A stretch of 64,000 bases of DNA from Affinirhizobium lemnae (GCF_022968395.1 NZ_JALJQZ010000022.1:1-64000); one strand, 5' to 3'. Shown: positions 46,486 to 55,327, counted from the stretch's first letter. Translations and numbers: made by a program. The notes: generated from the letters alone by a model not told the origin.

Positions 46486-46919
46486 AAGCTGCAGGACGCG
46501 AAGTCACAATCGTCATGGTCGAGGATGACGAAGGCCATGCCCGCCTGATTGAGAAAAACGTACGCCGGGCGGGCGTCAACAACGAGATCATTCCCTTCAC
46601 CAACGGGAACGCCGCTCTCGACTACATTCTCGGCCCCGACCGGACCGGCGACAACATTCAGAACAGGTACATCCTCATCCTTCTCGACCTGAACCTGCCG
46701 GACATGTCCGGCATCGATATTCTGGAGAAGGTAAAGTCCAACCCGCATGCCAAGCGCCTGCCGGTGGTGATCCTCACCACGACGGATGACGAGCGCGAAA
46801 TCCAGCGTTGCTATGATCTCGGCGCCAACGTGTACATTACCAAGCCCGTGGATTACGACAGTTTCGCCAACGCCATCCGGCAGTTGGGCCTGTTCTTTTC
46901 CGTCATGCAAATCCCTTGA
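46482..46919 (+). CDS. Single-domain response regulator, Rcp1/CheY-like
   Basis: 145 residues, receiver domain only. The acidic pocket is MVEDDEGH, the phospho-acceptor is Asp69 in LILLDLNLPDMSG, and the switch residues are TTT and the KP-V motif ITKPVDYDSF. The insert GNAALDYILGPDRTGDN is typical of the Rcp1 subfamily that pairs with phytochrome-like or CHASE-type kinases. It lacks an output domain, so it acts as a phospho-shuttle or by protein contact. Its ATG overlaps the kinase stop by 4 bases. Confidence 0.92.
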   Translation: MKAAGREVTIVMVEDDEGHARLIEKNVRRAGVNNEIIPFTNGNAALDYILGPDRTGDNIQNRYILILLDLNLPDMSGIDILEKVKSNPHAKRLPVVILTTTDDEREIQRCYDLGANVYITKPVDYDSFANAIRQLGLFFSVMQIP

Positions 46920-46934
46920 TACAGCGTGGAGACA

Positions 46935-47975
46935 ATGTCGCAGACCATCCTTTACGTTGACGACGATGCAGCGCTCGGCCGGCTTGCCCAGCGTTCGCTC
47001 GGTCGCGTCGGCTATACGGTGGAGCATGTCATGGATGGTGCGGCCTGCCTCGCCGCACTGGACGCCAACCATTACGATGCCATTGTCCTCGATCACTATC
47101 TGCGATCGGAGACAGGTCTCGACATTCTGCGTATGTTGAAGGAACGCGGTCTCTCCATCCCGACAATCTACGTGACGGGATCGAGCGAGGCGACGATTGC
47201 AGTCGATGCGCTAAAAAGCGGTGCCGCAGACTATGTGATCAAGACTGTTGGCGAGGAATTCTGGTCTCTGATGGAAAGCGCGCTGCGCCAGGCCATTGCC
47301 ACAGCGGAACTGCACCGGGCGAAAGAGCTTGCCGAACAGGAAATCCGCCGCGGGAAAGAACGCGCGGAAGTTCTGCTGGCAGAAGTCAACCACCGGGTTG
47401 CCAACAGTCTGGCACTGGTAGCCGCACTGATCCGTCTTCAGGTAACGAACAGCAAAGACGAGGCAGTCCGCGACGCCCTGACGGAGACGCAGGCCCGCAT
47501 TACCGCCATCGCGGGCATGCACCGCAGCCTCTATACCTCGGACGATGTCCGACATGTGGAGATGGACAAATACCTCGCAACATTGGTGCAAGAGGTGCAA
47601 CGTTCCGTCAATCTTGGCAGTAAAGGGCCTGCTATTTCGCTGGATGCTGACGCTGTATCACTGTCATCGGATCGCGCGGTCTCGGTCGGCATGATTGTGA
47701 CCGAACTCCTGACCAATGCACTGAAATACGCCTATCCCGTGGGGTCCGGCGGAGAGGTGCGGGTACATCTAAAGCGCACGGGTGACGACAACGCCCTCCT
47801 GGCCGTAGAAGATGACGGCATCGGTCTCGTCGAAGAATCGACACCCAATGGTACAGGACTGGGCAGCCGCATCATTCGTTCGATGGCTGCAACCCTTGGA
47901 AGCTCCATCGCCTATGCGGACGTCACACGCGGAACGCGTGCGGAACTTACTCTGGAGCTCGGACAAACGGGCTGA
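46935..47975 (+). CDS. Receiver-HisKA_2 hybrid histidine kinase
   Basis: 346 residues from the ATG at 46935. An N-terminal receiver domain (ILYVDDDAALGRLAQRSL, Asp53 in DAIVLDHYL, Lys in ADYVIKT) is joined by a helix to a HisKA_2/HWE-like kinase with His153 in LLAEVNHRVANSLALVAALI and an ATPase domain (ELLTNALKYAYP, AVEDDGIGL, GLGSRIIRSM). The order receiver-then-kinase means the kinase is probably switched by phosphate from the upstream pair. It follows the Rcp1-like gene by 15 bases. A GTG three codons upstream is an alternative start. Confidence 0.9.
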   Translation: MSQTILYVDDDAALGRLAQRSLGRVGYTVEHVMDGAACLAALDANHYDAIVLDHYLRSETGLDILRMLKERGLSIPTIYVTGSSEATIAVDALKSGAADYVIKTVGEEFWSLMESALRQAIATAELHRAKELAEQEIRRGKERAEVLLAEVNHRVANSLALVAALIRLQVTNSKDEAVRDALTETQARITAIAGMHRSLYTSDDVRHVEMDKYLATLVQEVQRSVNLGSKGPAISLDADAVSLSSDRAVSVGMIVTELLTNALKYAYPVGSGGEVRVHLKRTGDDNALLAVEDDGIGLVEESTPNGTGLGSRIIRSMAATLGSSIAYADVTRGTRAELTLELGQTG

Positions 47976-48119
47976 GCGCATTGCCAAGGCGCAGCACGAC
48001 CGATAATATCCGGCTCCTAACGTCAGCCGTGGCCTTCACCATGGAACCGAAACAGCTTCCATGTGTTTGCGCGGCGGGGTCGACCGGATGTTCGAGTCGG
48101 CCCGGGTTTACCATGCTTC

Positions 48120-49448
48120 ATGCAAGGTGGTTCAAACTCTGGCGCAACAAATGAGAGTCACTTGTTAACCGAAATATCCATCGTCGTTCTTCTCACCATC
48201 CTTAACGGCGTACTAGCCATGTCCGAACTGGCTGTCGTTTCCTCCCGTGCCGTTCGCCTGAAGCTCATGGCAGAACAGGGCAACAGAGGTGCCGCGCAGG
48301 CCATCAAGCTGGCAGAAGACCCTGGCCGTTTCCTTTCCTCCGTTCAAATCGGCATCACGCTCGTCGGCGTCCTTTCAGGCGCTTTCTCCGGTGCAACCCT
48401 CGGGGCTCGCCTGTCCGCCTGGCTTCTGTCCATGGGCCTTCCTCAAGGCTGGGCGGATGGCCTCGGCGTCGGCTCGGTCGTTGTAGCTATCACCTATCTT
48501 TCGCTGATTGTTGGCGAGCTGGTACCCAAGCAGATCGCGCTGCGAGCTCCGGAAACGGTTGCAGCGCGCGTTGCGCCGATGATGGTGCTTCTGTCGAAGC
48601 TCGCGCTTCCCCTGGTGTGGCTGCTGGATGCCTCCGGTCGAAGCGTTCTGGCGCTCCTGGGTCAGAAGGGCGAATCCGAGGAGCGAATGACCGATGAGGA
48701 AATTCGCACGGTTCTTGCCGAAGCGCAGATCGCGGGCGTGATCGAGACCGAAGAATCGGCGATGATCTCCGGTGTCATGCGCCTTGCAGACCGGACCGCC
48801 CGCGGATTGATGACCCCCCGCCGCGATGTGGAAGTCATCGACATCGAGGACGATCCGGCGGAAATCCGCGCACAGCTCAGGAACACGCAAAAATCCCGGC
48901 TACCGGTTCGCAATGGCTCGTCCGACGAAATTCTTGGCGTTCTGTTCGTGAAGGATGCCTACGAGGCGATTGCCGAAGGCAAGGATCCAGATATTCGCAA
49001 CCGGATGCGCGAGGCACCCGTGGTCTCCGATCTCACGGGCGCTATCGACGTGATACAGGCCCTGCGCAAGTCCAGCGCCCATATGGTTTTGGTCTATGAT
49101 GAGTATGGCCACTTCGAAGGCATTGTAACCTCCGGCGACATTCTGGAGGCCATCACTGGGGTGTTCCAGGAAGATGAAGTCGAAGAGCCCGCAATCGTTC
49201 AGCGGGACGACGGTTCCTTCCTCGTGGCTGGCTGGATGCCGGTCGATGAATTCGCCCATCAGATGGGCTTCTCCATGAAAGAGGATCCGGATTACGAGAC
49301 GGTTGCCGGCTTTGTTCTGGACGAGCTGAAGCATCTACCGGAACTGGGTGAGCGATTTAACTGGAATGGTTGGTCCTTCGAAGTAATCGATCTGGATGGC
49401 AGGCGCATCGACAAACTTCTGGTGCAAAAGGCAACGGTCGGAGCATGA
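48120..49448 (+). CDS. CNNM/CorC-type membrane protein with CBS pair (hemolysin family)
   Basis: 442 residues from the ATG at 48120; a TTG at 48162 (LTEISIVVLLTILNG) and a GTG at 48063 are alternatives, none with a good Shine-Dalgarno. A DUF21/CNNM membrane domain (about 15-200, SELAVVSSRAVRLKLMAEQG and GELVPKQIALRAPE) is followed by a CBS-domain pair (TPRRDVEVIDIEDD, RNTQKSRLPV, MVLVYDEYGHFEGIVTSGDILE) and a C-terminal CorC_HlyC domain. Such proteins are linked to Mg/Co efflux. Its stop overlaps the start of the 5-FCL gene. Confidence 0.92.
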   Translation: MQGGSNSGATNESHLLTEISIVVLLTILNGVLAMSELAVVSSRAVRLKLMAEQGNRGAAQAIKLAEDPGRFLSSVQIGITLVGVLSGAFSGATLGARLSAWLLSMGLPQGWADGLGVGSVVVAITYLSLIVGELVPKQIALRAPETVAARVAPMMVLLSKLALPLVWLLDASGRSVLALLGQKGESEERMTDEEIRTVLAEAQIAGVIETEESAMISGVMRLADRTARGLMTPRRDVEVIDIEDDPAEIRAQLRNTQKSRLPVRNGSSDEILGVLFVKDAYEAIAEGKDPDIRNRMREAPVVSDLTGAIDVIQALRKSSAHMVLVYDEYGHFEGIVTSGDILEAITGVFQEDEVEEPAIVQRDDGSFLVAGWMPVDEFAHQMGFSMKEDPDYETVAGFVLDELKHLPELGERFNWNGWSFEVIDLDGRRIDKLLVQKATVGA

Positions 49449-50026
49449 CGGACAAGGTCGCGGCGAAGGCTCTTCTGAGAGCAGAAAGGCTGGCAGTCCG
49501 CAACCAGCTGCCGACATCCGAACGCATCGAAAAGAGCCTGACAATCGCCGAGACAGGCCTTACCACACTGGAAATCGAGCCGGGCATGGTCGTATCCGGT
49601 TTCTTCCCGATCCGGTCCGAAGTCGATATCAGGCCGCTGATGGCAGACCTCAAGTCGCGCGGCGCCGTTCTTTGCCTACCGGTTATCCTCGACAAAACGA
49701 CCATCGTTTTTCGCGAACTGCATGCAGACCGTCCTCTGGTGCCGTTGGGGTTCGGCACCTTCGGTCCGGGTGCCGATTGCGCGGAACTGGACCCTTCGCT
49801 GATGCTCGTACCCCTGGCAGCCTTTGACAGGACCGGCCATCGGATCGGCTACGGCGGCGGTTATTACGACCGCGCAATCGACCGTTTGCACAGGAAAGGC
49901 TTGCATCCGCGCCTGATCGGCATTGCCTTCGATTGTCAGGAAGTGGCATCAGTGCCCGCAGAACCTCACGATATGCGTCTTCACGGCATCCTCACAGAAA
50001 GCGGCCTGAGACGCCTGAACAGCTGA
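49445..50026 (+). CDS. 5-formyltetrahydrofolate cyclo-ligase
   Basis: 193 residues. It converts 5-formyl-THF to 5,10-methenyl-THF with ATP. The diagnostic motif GYGGGYYDRAIDRL is near residue 140; VSGFFPIRSEVDIRPLM and VPLAAFDRTGHRIG flank it. The ATG overlaps the preceding stop (ATGA). In many proteobacteria this gene (ygfA/fau) directly follows 6S RNA; here a signalling operon and the CorC-type gene lie between, about 4.5 kb. Confidence 0.93.
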   Translation: MTDKVAAKALLRAERLAVRNQLPTSERIEKSLTIAETGLTTLEIEPGMVVSGFFPIRSEVDIRPLMADLKSRGAVLCLPVILDKTTIVFRELHADRPLVPLGFGTFGPGADCAELDPSLMLVPLAAFDRTGHRIGYGGGYYDRAIDRLHRKGLHPRLIGIAFDCQEVASVPAEPHDMRLHGILTESGLRRLNS

Positions 50027-50036
50027 ACGGATTGGT

Positions 50037-50861
50037 ATGCGACTTCTCTTTCTCGGCGATATGGTAGGCAAGACCGGACGCACTGCCGTCTGGGATCGCC
50101 TTCCCGGCCTCATCTCGGACCTCAAGCTCGATTTCGTCATCGTCAACGGTGAGAATGCTGCGGGCGGCTTCGGCATCACCGAAGATATTTATCTCGAGAC
50201 GATCAATGCCGGCGCCGATGTGGTGACCACCGGTAACCATGTCTGGGATCAGAAGGAAGCCGTTTCATTTGCTGGCCGTCACGATCAGTTCCTGCGTCCT
50301 GCCAATTACCCGGCTGGCACCCCAGGTCGCGGCTCCGGCCTGTTTTACGCCCGTAACGGCGCGCGCGTTCTGGCCGCCAACATCATGGGCCGCGTCTTCA
50401 TGCATCCGGAGCTGGATGATCCCTTCAAGAGCGCCGAAGCCATTCTCGACGCTTGCCCGCTCAAGGAACAGGCGGACGCCATCGTCTTCGATTTCCATGC
50501 GGAAGCAACAAGCGAGAAGCAGTGCTTCGGGCATTTTGTCGATGGTCGTGCAAGTTTTGTCGTGGGTACGCATACGCATGTTCCGACGGCCGATCACCAG
50601 ATCCTGAACGGCGGAACCGCCTATATGTCCGATGCCGGCATGTGCGGCGATTACGATTCATCGCTCGGCATGGAAAAGGAAGAGCCGCTGAACCGCTTCA
50701 TTTCCAAGATGCCGAAGGGGCGTTTCGAGGCCGCCAGCGGTCCCGCAACGATCTGTGGCGTTGGCGTGGAAATATCCGACAGCACCGGGCTTGCGGAAAA
50801 GATTGCCCCGCTTCGCATCGGCCCTCGCCTGCAGGAAGCCATTCCCGAATTTTGGAGATAA
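50037..50861 (+). CDS. YmdB-family metallophosphoesterase (TIGR00282)
   Basis: 274 residues, usual length. MRLLFLGDMVGKTGR, VNGENAAGGFG, TGNHVWDQKE, DFHAEATSEKQ and VVGTHTHVPTAD are the dimetal ligand blocks. In Bacillus YmdB hydrolyses 2',3'-cyclic nucleotides and affects developmental choice; in alphaproteobacteria its role is unknown. It starts 10 bases behind 5-FCL and ends 7 bases before the DUF1192 gene, one operon. Confidence 0.93.
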   Translation: MRLLFLGDMVGKTGRTAVWDRLPGLISDLKLDFVIVNGENAAGGFGITEDIYLETINAGADVVTTGNHVWDQKEAVSFAGRHDQFLRPANYPAGTPGRGSGLFYARNGARVLAANIMGRVFMHPELDDPFKSAEAILDACPLKEQADAIVFDFHAEATSEKQCFGHFVDGRASFVVGTHTHVPTADHQILNGGTAYMSDAGMCGDYDSSLGMEKEEPLNRFISKMPKGRFEAASGPATICGVGVEISDSTGLAEKIAPLRIGPRLQEAIPEFWR

Positions 50862-50868
50862 CCGGACA

Positions 50869-51060
50869 ATGAGCATCTTCGATGACGACCGCCCGAAAAA
50901 GGTAACGCAGCACGAAATCGGCTGCGACCTCTCGCTCTTGTCTGCGGACGAGCTGGACAAGCGCGTCGCTTTGCTCGAGGCGGAAATCGTTCGTTTGAAG
51001 GCAGAGCGCGCGCAGAAGGATGCGGGACGCCGGGCAGCGGAAGACTTCTTCAAGCGATGA
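50869..51060 (+). CDS. DUF1192 family protein
   Basis: 63 residues. MSIFDDDRPKKVTQHEIGCDLSLLSADELDKRVALLEAEIVRL (the first part read in pieces: DDDRPKK, HEIGCDLS, SADELDKR) matches DUF1192, a short helical alphaproteobacterial family of unknown function. GGAG precedes the ATG at 50869. Third gene behind 5-FCL and YmdB. A CtrA box and a small RNA candidate follow. Confidence 0.88.
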   Translation: MSIFDDDRPKKVTQHEIGCDLSLLSADELDKRVALLEAEIVRLKAERAQKDAGRRAAEDFFKR

Positions 51061-51211
51061 GACAAAGCGCCTCATGCTGCCCAATGTTTGCAACCGTACG
51101 AATCACTTCAGCAGATTTTCGATCTGAAGTGGCGATGTTTTTCTTTGCGAGACAGCTTTGGTCCAAGCTGGAATGGCTGCTCGCGAAGAATTTACACTTT
51201 GTGTAAACCTA
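51061..51211. other. Intergenic sequence with two hairpins
   Basis: ACTTCA (51106-51111) can pair with TGAAGT (51126-51131), and TTTACAC-TTT-GTGTAAA at 51191-51207 is a perfect 7-bp dyad. Neither has a T tail. They may be the 3' end of the DUF1192 transcript or sites flanking the CtrA-controlled promoter that follows. Confidence 0.4.
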
Positions 51212-51227
51212 TTAATCCCTCATTAAG
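51212..51227 (+). promoter_or_regulatory. CtrA box upstream of the small RNA candidate
   Basis: TTAA-TCCCTCA-TTAA matches TTAA-N7-TTAA. A possible -10 (TAATGA at 51237-51242) lies at the right distance, predicting a transcript from about 51248. Confidence 0.6.
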
Positions 51228-51247
51228 CATTTTCAGTAATGATGAGT

Positions 51248-51347
51248 TTGACTGGGTTTCCTGGTCTCAGACAGTTTCTCCGATCGGCGATTTGGTCTGA
51301 TTCTCCCTGTTTTACCTTGAGAGCCGCTACTGCGGCTCTTTTTTTTG
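51248..51347 (+). ncRNA. Candidate small regulatory RNA, about 100 nt
   Basis: Bounded by a CtrA box with -10 element on the left and a strong terminator on the right, with no reading frame. TCAGAC (about 51268-51273) pairs with GTCTGA (51295-51300), exposing TTTCTCC in the loop; a second TTCTCCC lies single-stranded before the terminator. Such UCUCC loops are typical anti-Shine-Dalgarno seeds of rhizobial small RNAs. It could instead be only the 3' UTR of the DUF1192 transcript. Confidence 0.5.
51320..51346 (+). terminator. Strong Rho-independent terminator
   Basis: AGAGCCGC-TACT-GCGGCTCT (8 bp, counting the closing A-T pair) followed by eight T. It ends the small RNA candidate, and insulates rcdA from the upstream operon. 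Confidence 0.88.
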
Positions 51348-51372
51348 TGTCTATGCTTATAAACTGTGGGAA

Positions 51373-51388
51373 TTAACCCTTCTTTAAG
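51373..51388 (+). promoter_or_regulatory. CtrA box upstream of rcdA
   Basis: TTAA-CCCTTCT-TTAA, directly behind the terminator and 122 bases before the rcdA ATG. In Caulobacter rcdA is itself a CtrA target, which supports this reading. Confidence 0.65.
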
Positions 51389-51509
51389 AAACGCCTTGCG
51401 GATTTGCGCTAGTGGGATCATCTTCTGTTGCAGAAAGAAGCGAGAGCGGAACCTTTTGCGTGGTTTCGTCATTGCCTGATCAAGTGGATGCGTTAGCAGG
51501 ATTATCTCG

Positions 51510-52022
51510 ATGTCAGAGCAGGTATTGAATACCGTAAGTTTCGCTGGCCGCGCCGCTAGCTCGTCGCAGTTCAAGGCGCTGTATACGGAAGGCATGTCAC
51601 TGGTCGAAGAGACCGCCGCTTATCTCGATGGCCCGGGCCGCGCCGCGTCCAAGGTGCTGCCGCGTGTCGCGACCGTTCTTTACGCAGCCGAATCCATGCG
51701 GCTTACCACCCGCCTTATGCAGATGGCATCGTGGCTGCTGCTGCAGCGCGCCGTCAACAATGGCGAGATGAGCTACGATCAGGTGCTTGCGGAGAAGAAC
51801 AAGGTTCGCCTCGACGGTTTCAATGTCGATCGCATGGCGCCGGGCTGGGGTGACCTTCCGGAAGCCTTCCGTGATCTTGTCGAGCGTTCGCTGCGCCTGC
51901 AGAACCGCGTTGCGCTTCTCGATCGCGAAATCTATCGCCCGCAGGAAGCCATCGTTCCGGACAACGAGAACAGCGTTCGTGCGCAGCTCGATCTCCTACG
52001 GACGGCCTTCAAGGGCGCTTGA
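51510..52022 (+). CDS. rcdA: RcdA, adaptor for CtrA degradation (DUF1465)
   Basis: 170 residues, matching the DUF1465/RcdA family: SLVEETAAYLDGPGRAASKVLPR, YAAESMRLTTRLMQMASWLLLQRAV and GWGDLPEAFRDLVERSLRLQNRV. In Caulobacter RcdA links CpdR and PopA to ClpXP so that CtrA is destroyed before S phase. AGGA precedes the ATG. It has its own promoter region with a CtrA box, suggesting a negative feedback loop, and ends in a bidirectional terminator. Confidence 0.92.
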   Translation: MSEQVLNTVSFAGRAASSSQFKALYTEGMSLVEETAAYLDGPGRAASKVLPRVATVLYAAESMRLTTRLMQMASWLLLQRAVNNGEMSYDQVLAEKNKVRLDGFNVDRMAPGWGDLPEAFRDLVERSLRLQNRVALLDREIYRPQEAIVPDNENSVRAQLDLLRTAFKGA

Positions 52023-52041
52023 GCCCAGCCAGAAATGCATG

Positions 52042-52082
52042 AAAAAAGCCGCGATGCCTATGAAGGGCGACGCGGCTTTTTC
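52042..52082. terminator. Bidirectional terminator between rcdA and the carboxypeptidase gene
   Basis: AAAAAGCCGCG pairs with CGCGGCTTTTT (11 bp, 17-base loop); T runs occur on both strands between the convergent genes. Confidence 0.85.
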
Positions 52083-52101
52083 TTTGCTCGAATAGATATT
52101 G

Positions 52102-53010
52102 TCAGGGCTGGGCAACGGTTGTCTTGACGGTCGCTGTCTTTGCAGGAGCAACGACATCCGCACCGGGACGCTTTGCCACAGCCGTCGGATCAGCCGGCAG
52201 GAAGCGATCGAGGAGAACCTTCATCGTCTCGTCCCGTTCCTGAGCCGTCTTTCCGCCCAGCACGACACCGACGAGACTGCGCCCTCCTCGCGACACTGAA
52301 GTCACAAGATTGTAGCCGGATGCATCCGTATAGCCTGTCTTGATTCCGCTGGCGCCCGGATAGGTGTTCAGTACGCCGTTATGACCGCGGATCTTCATGC
52401 TGCGGAACTGGATGGATCGCGCGGAGAACATCTTGAAGTCTTCGGGGAAGTCGCGCATCAACGCCATGCCAAGCTTCGCCATGTCGGCAGCAGTGGTCAC
52501 CTGCTCGGGGTCGGGAAGTCCGGCGGGGTTCTTGAAGACGGTATTGGCCATGCCGAGCTGACGCGCCTTTGCCGTCATCAGCTTTCCGAACCCTTCTTCC
52601 GTGCCACCGAAATATTCGCCCATGGCGGTTGCGGCATCATTGGCAGAGATCACGATCATGCCTTCGACCGCCTCGCGCACGCTGATGGTGTTTCCGGCGC
52701 CGATCGCAAACTTGTACGGCTCCTTGTTGTTGGCATTCTCGGAAATCTTGATCCGGTCCGTCCACTTGAGTTTGCCGGAATGCAAAGCCTCGAACGTCAT
52801 GTAGAGCGTCATCATCTTCGTGAGCGAAGCCGGATAATGCAGCTCCGTCGCACGGTCGGCTTCCAGCACCTGGCCGGTTTTCACATCGATGACCAGGCTG
52901 GCCTGATTGCCTTCGGCATGGACCGGTGCAGTGGACAGAAACAGGGAGCCTGCGACGAAAAGCGAGGTCAGCGACCGCGAAAAAGCAAAAGACATGAGCA
53001 TTCTCTTCAT
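52102..53010 (-). CDS. D-alanyl-D-alanine carboxypeptidase (low-molecular-weight PBP)
   Basis: 302 residues. A signal peptide (about 1-33, ending APVHAEG) directs it to the periplasm, where it trims terminal D-Ala from peptidoglycan pentapeptides. The penicillin-binding triad is present: S62-L-T-K65 in YPASLTKMM, S-A-N in ISANDAATA, and K-T-G in GASGIKTGYTDASG. The C-terminal tail is short, without the membrane-binding helix domain of PBP5. Start among three close ATG codons (53010, 53001, 52995) is not certain. It ends at the terminator shared with rcdA. Confidence 0.92.
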   Translation of the reverse strand: MKRMLMSFAFSRSLTSLFVAGSLFLSTAPVHAEGNQASLVIDVKTGQVLEADRATELHYPASLTKMMTLYMTFEALHSGKLKWTDRIKISENANNKEPYKFAIGAGNTISVREAVEGMIVISANDAATAMGEYFGGTEEGFGKLMTAKARQLGMANTVFKNPAGLPDPEQVTTAADMAKLGMALMRDFPEDFKMFSARSIQFRSMKIRGHNGVLNTYPGASGIKTGYTDASGYNLVTSVSRGGRSLVGVVLGGKTAQERDETMKVLLDRFLPADPTAVAKRPGADVVAPAKTATVKTTVAQP

Positions 53011-53046
53011 GTTGCGAAAGCCGGGATACCGGCTTTCGGACAAAAA

Positions 53047-53079
53047 AGAAAACCGCCCGGAAGCTTTCGCCTCGGGCGG
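53047..53079 (-). terminator. Terminator of rpmE
   Basis: CCGCCCG (53053-53059) pairs with CGGGCGG (53073-53079); the minus strand continues TTTTCTTTTTT. It lies 43 bases past the rpmE stop. Confidence 0.82.
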
Positions 53080-53121
53080 CAGGATATCGTCAGAGAACCG
53101 GATGCATGATCCGGCTCAAGA

Positions 53122-53343
53122 TCAGAGGCCGAGGCCGCCGAAGCGCTTGTTGAACTTGGAAACGCGGCCACCACGGTCCATCAGCTGCTGGCTGCCGCCG
53201 GTCCATGCCGGATGCGACTTGGAATCGATTTCCAGGTTCATCACTGCGCCTTCCGAACCCCACGTGGAGAAGGTTTCGTATTCGGTGCCGTCAGTCATGA
53301 CAACCTTGATCTTGTGGTAGTCGGGATGGATGTTCGCCTTCAT
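53122..53343 (-). CDS. rpmE: 50S ribosomal protein L31 (cysteine-free type)
   Basis: 73 residues. [43 protein letters not shown] and [13 protein letters not shown] are the L31 signature. There is no cysteine, so it is the zinc-independent (C-minus) form. AGGAA precedes the ATG at 53343. It is divergent from the ABC exporter gene and followed by a good terminator. Confidence 0.96.
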   Translation of the reverse strand: MKANIHPDYHKIKVVMTDGTEYETFSTWGSEGAVMNLEIDSKSHPAWTGGSQQLMDRGGRVSKFNKRFGGLGL

Positions 53344-53542
53344 GACACAGTTCCTGCTTTGCGGGGTCTTTATGTCGCAATTGCAGCGAGCGACCCTATT
53401 CCGTAAATGAAGCCGTGCACCGGTCAAGGCCACGGCTTCCCAATTCGATGCGGAGCCTATACAGGAAGGTCTCCCAAAGCACAAGTACCCGCAAACGGGC
53501 TGAACAGCCCTGTTTTGTGGCCAAGCCAGACGGAAATGCCCG

Positions 53543-55327
53543 ATGAAAGCCGAGAAGACGCGCCGCTCCCCCCAGCCTCTGCTGCGCCTGATGCCCTATG
53601 TCATGCGCTACAGAAAGATGGTGGCGGCTGCAGGCGTGTTTCTGGCGCTTGCGGCGGCAACAACGCTGATGTTGCCGCTGGCCGTGCGCCGCATGGTGGA
53701 TCATGGTTTCGCGGCGGCAGACGGCAGCTTCATCAACAGCTATTTTGCCATGTTGCTGGCGCTGGCCGTGCTTCTCGCGGTGTCGAGCGCCATGCGTTAC
53801 TACTATGTCATCACGATCGGTGAACGTGTCGTTGCCGATCTTCGCACAGAAGTCTTCCAGCGGGTCACCGCGCTCTCGGCCTCCTTCTTTGATGTCAACC
53901 AGTCCGGAGAGATCGTTTCGCGTCTGACGGCGGATACGACTCAGATCAAGTCTGCCTTCGGTTCCGCCGCCTCACAGGCCCTGCGCAATGTCATCCTCTG
54001 TCTTGGCGCGATGGCGATGATGATCCTGACAAGCCCCAAGCTCTCGCTTCTGGTTCTGGGCGCCATTCCGCTGATCGTCTTCCCGCTGGTGGGTTTCGGG
54101 CGCTCCGTTCGCCGCCGCGCGCGCGCGGCCCAGGATACGCTGGCTGCAACCTCTGCCTTCGCGTCTGAGACCATATCGGCCAACCGGACCGTTCACGCTT
54201 TCGGCGCGGAACAGGCCGCAAGCGCGCGCTACACCTCGACCGTCGAAGCGGCCTATGATGCAGCACGCGTTGCCATCCGGTCACGGGCGTTTCTGACAGG
54301 TTTTGCCATCCTGATGGTCTTTGGCAGCATTGTCGGCGTGCTGTGGTACGGCGCACAAAGCGTGCTGAACGGCACCATGACCGCCGGAACGCTTGGGCAA
54401 TTCGTTCTTTATTCGGTCATTGCCGCAAGCTCACTCGGTCAGCTTTCCGAGGTCTGGGGAGAGCTTTCGCAGGCTGGTGGCGCGGCGGAGCGCCTCAGCG
54501 AATTGCTGAGCGAAGTCCCGGCGATTCGCGATCCGCAGCATCCGGTCTCCCTGCCCTCCCCCGCACGCGGCGAAGTCAGCTTCGACAAGGTTGGCTTCAT
54601 CTACCCGACACGGACCAATGCGGCAGCCATCGAGCAGCTGTCCTTCACAGTCGCTGCGGGCGAAACAGTCGCCGTCGTGGGGCCATCGGGCGCTGGCAAG
54701 AGCACGTTGCTCGCGCTGCTAATGCGTTTTTATGATCCGACATCCGGCGCAATTCGCCTCGATGGCGTCGATCTGCGCGAGGCAAGGCTTGCAGAACTTC
54801 GGTCGCGTCTTGCCATCGTGCCGCAGGATGTGACGATCTTTGCCGCTTCTATTCACGACAACATCGCCTTCGGACAGCCGAATGCTACGCGCGAGGCCGT
54901 TCGGCAGGCGGCGATTGCGGCGCAGGCGGATGAGTTCATTTCCCGCCTCGAAAACGGCTACGACACCATGGCGGGCGAACGTGGCGTTAGCCTTTCCGGC
55001 GGCCAGAGACAGCGCATTGCCATAGCCCGCGCCATCCTCAAGGATGCTCCCGTGCTGCTTCTGGACGAAGCCACCTCAGCGCTGGATGCCGAAAGCGAAA
55101 CGCTGGTCCAAAAGGCACTAGACGGTCTGATGCAGAACCGCACGACCATCGTTATCGCTCACCGCCTTGCGACCATTCTCAGGGCCGATCGCATTCTGGT
55201 CATGGAGAACGGGCGGATCGTTGAGGAAGGAACGCACCAGCAACTGGTTGCGAAGGGCGGCCTCTATGCCAGCCTTGCCAAACTGCAATTCGAGGCTGGG
55301 AGCCAGAGCTTCATCGCCGCGCAATAA
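53543..55327 (+). CDS. ABC exporter, fused permease and ATPase
   Basis: 594 residues, one half-transporter that works as a homodimer. Six spans in residues about 20-310 are followed by the nucleotide-binding domain: Walker [10 protein letters not shown] at 380-388, Q-loop VPQDVTIF, signature SLSGGQRQR, Walker [13 protein letters not shown] and H-loop VIAHRL. It belongs to the MsbA/ABCB-like group (ABC transporter transmembrane, ATP-binding, rhizobial type); lipid or drug export is likely but the substrate is unknown. GACGGA precedes the ATG. Confidence 0.93.
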   Translation: MKAEKTRRSPQPLLRLMPYVMRYRKMVAAAGVFLALAAATTLMLPLAVRRMVDHGFAAADGSFINSYFAMLLALAVLLAVSSAMRYYYVITIGERVVADLRTEVFQRVTALSASFFDVNQSGEIVSRLTADTTQIKSAFGSAASQALRNVILCLGAMAMMILTSPKLSLLVLGAIPLIVFPLVGFGRSVRRRARAAQDTLAATSAFASETISANRTVHAFGAEQAASARYTSTVEAAYDAARVAIRSRAFLTGFAILMVFGSIVGVLWYGAQSVLNGTMTAGTLGQFVLYSVIAASSLGQLSEVWGELSQAGGAAERLSELLSEVPAIRDPQHPVSLPSPARGEVSFDKVGFIYPTRTNAAAIEQLSFTVAAGETVAVVGPSGAGKSTLLALLMRFYDPTSGAIRLDGVDLREARLAELRSRLAIVPQDVTIFAASIHDNIAFGQPNATREAVRQAAIAAQADEFISRLENGYDTMAGERGVSLSGGQRQRIAIARAILKDAPVLLLDEATSALDAESETLVQKALDGLMQNRTTIVIAHRLATILRADRILVMENGRIVEEGTHQQLVAKGGLYASLAKLQFEAGSQSFIAAQ

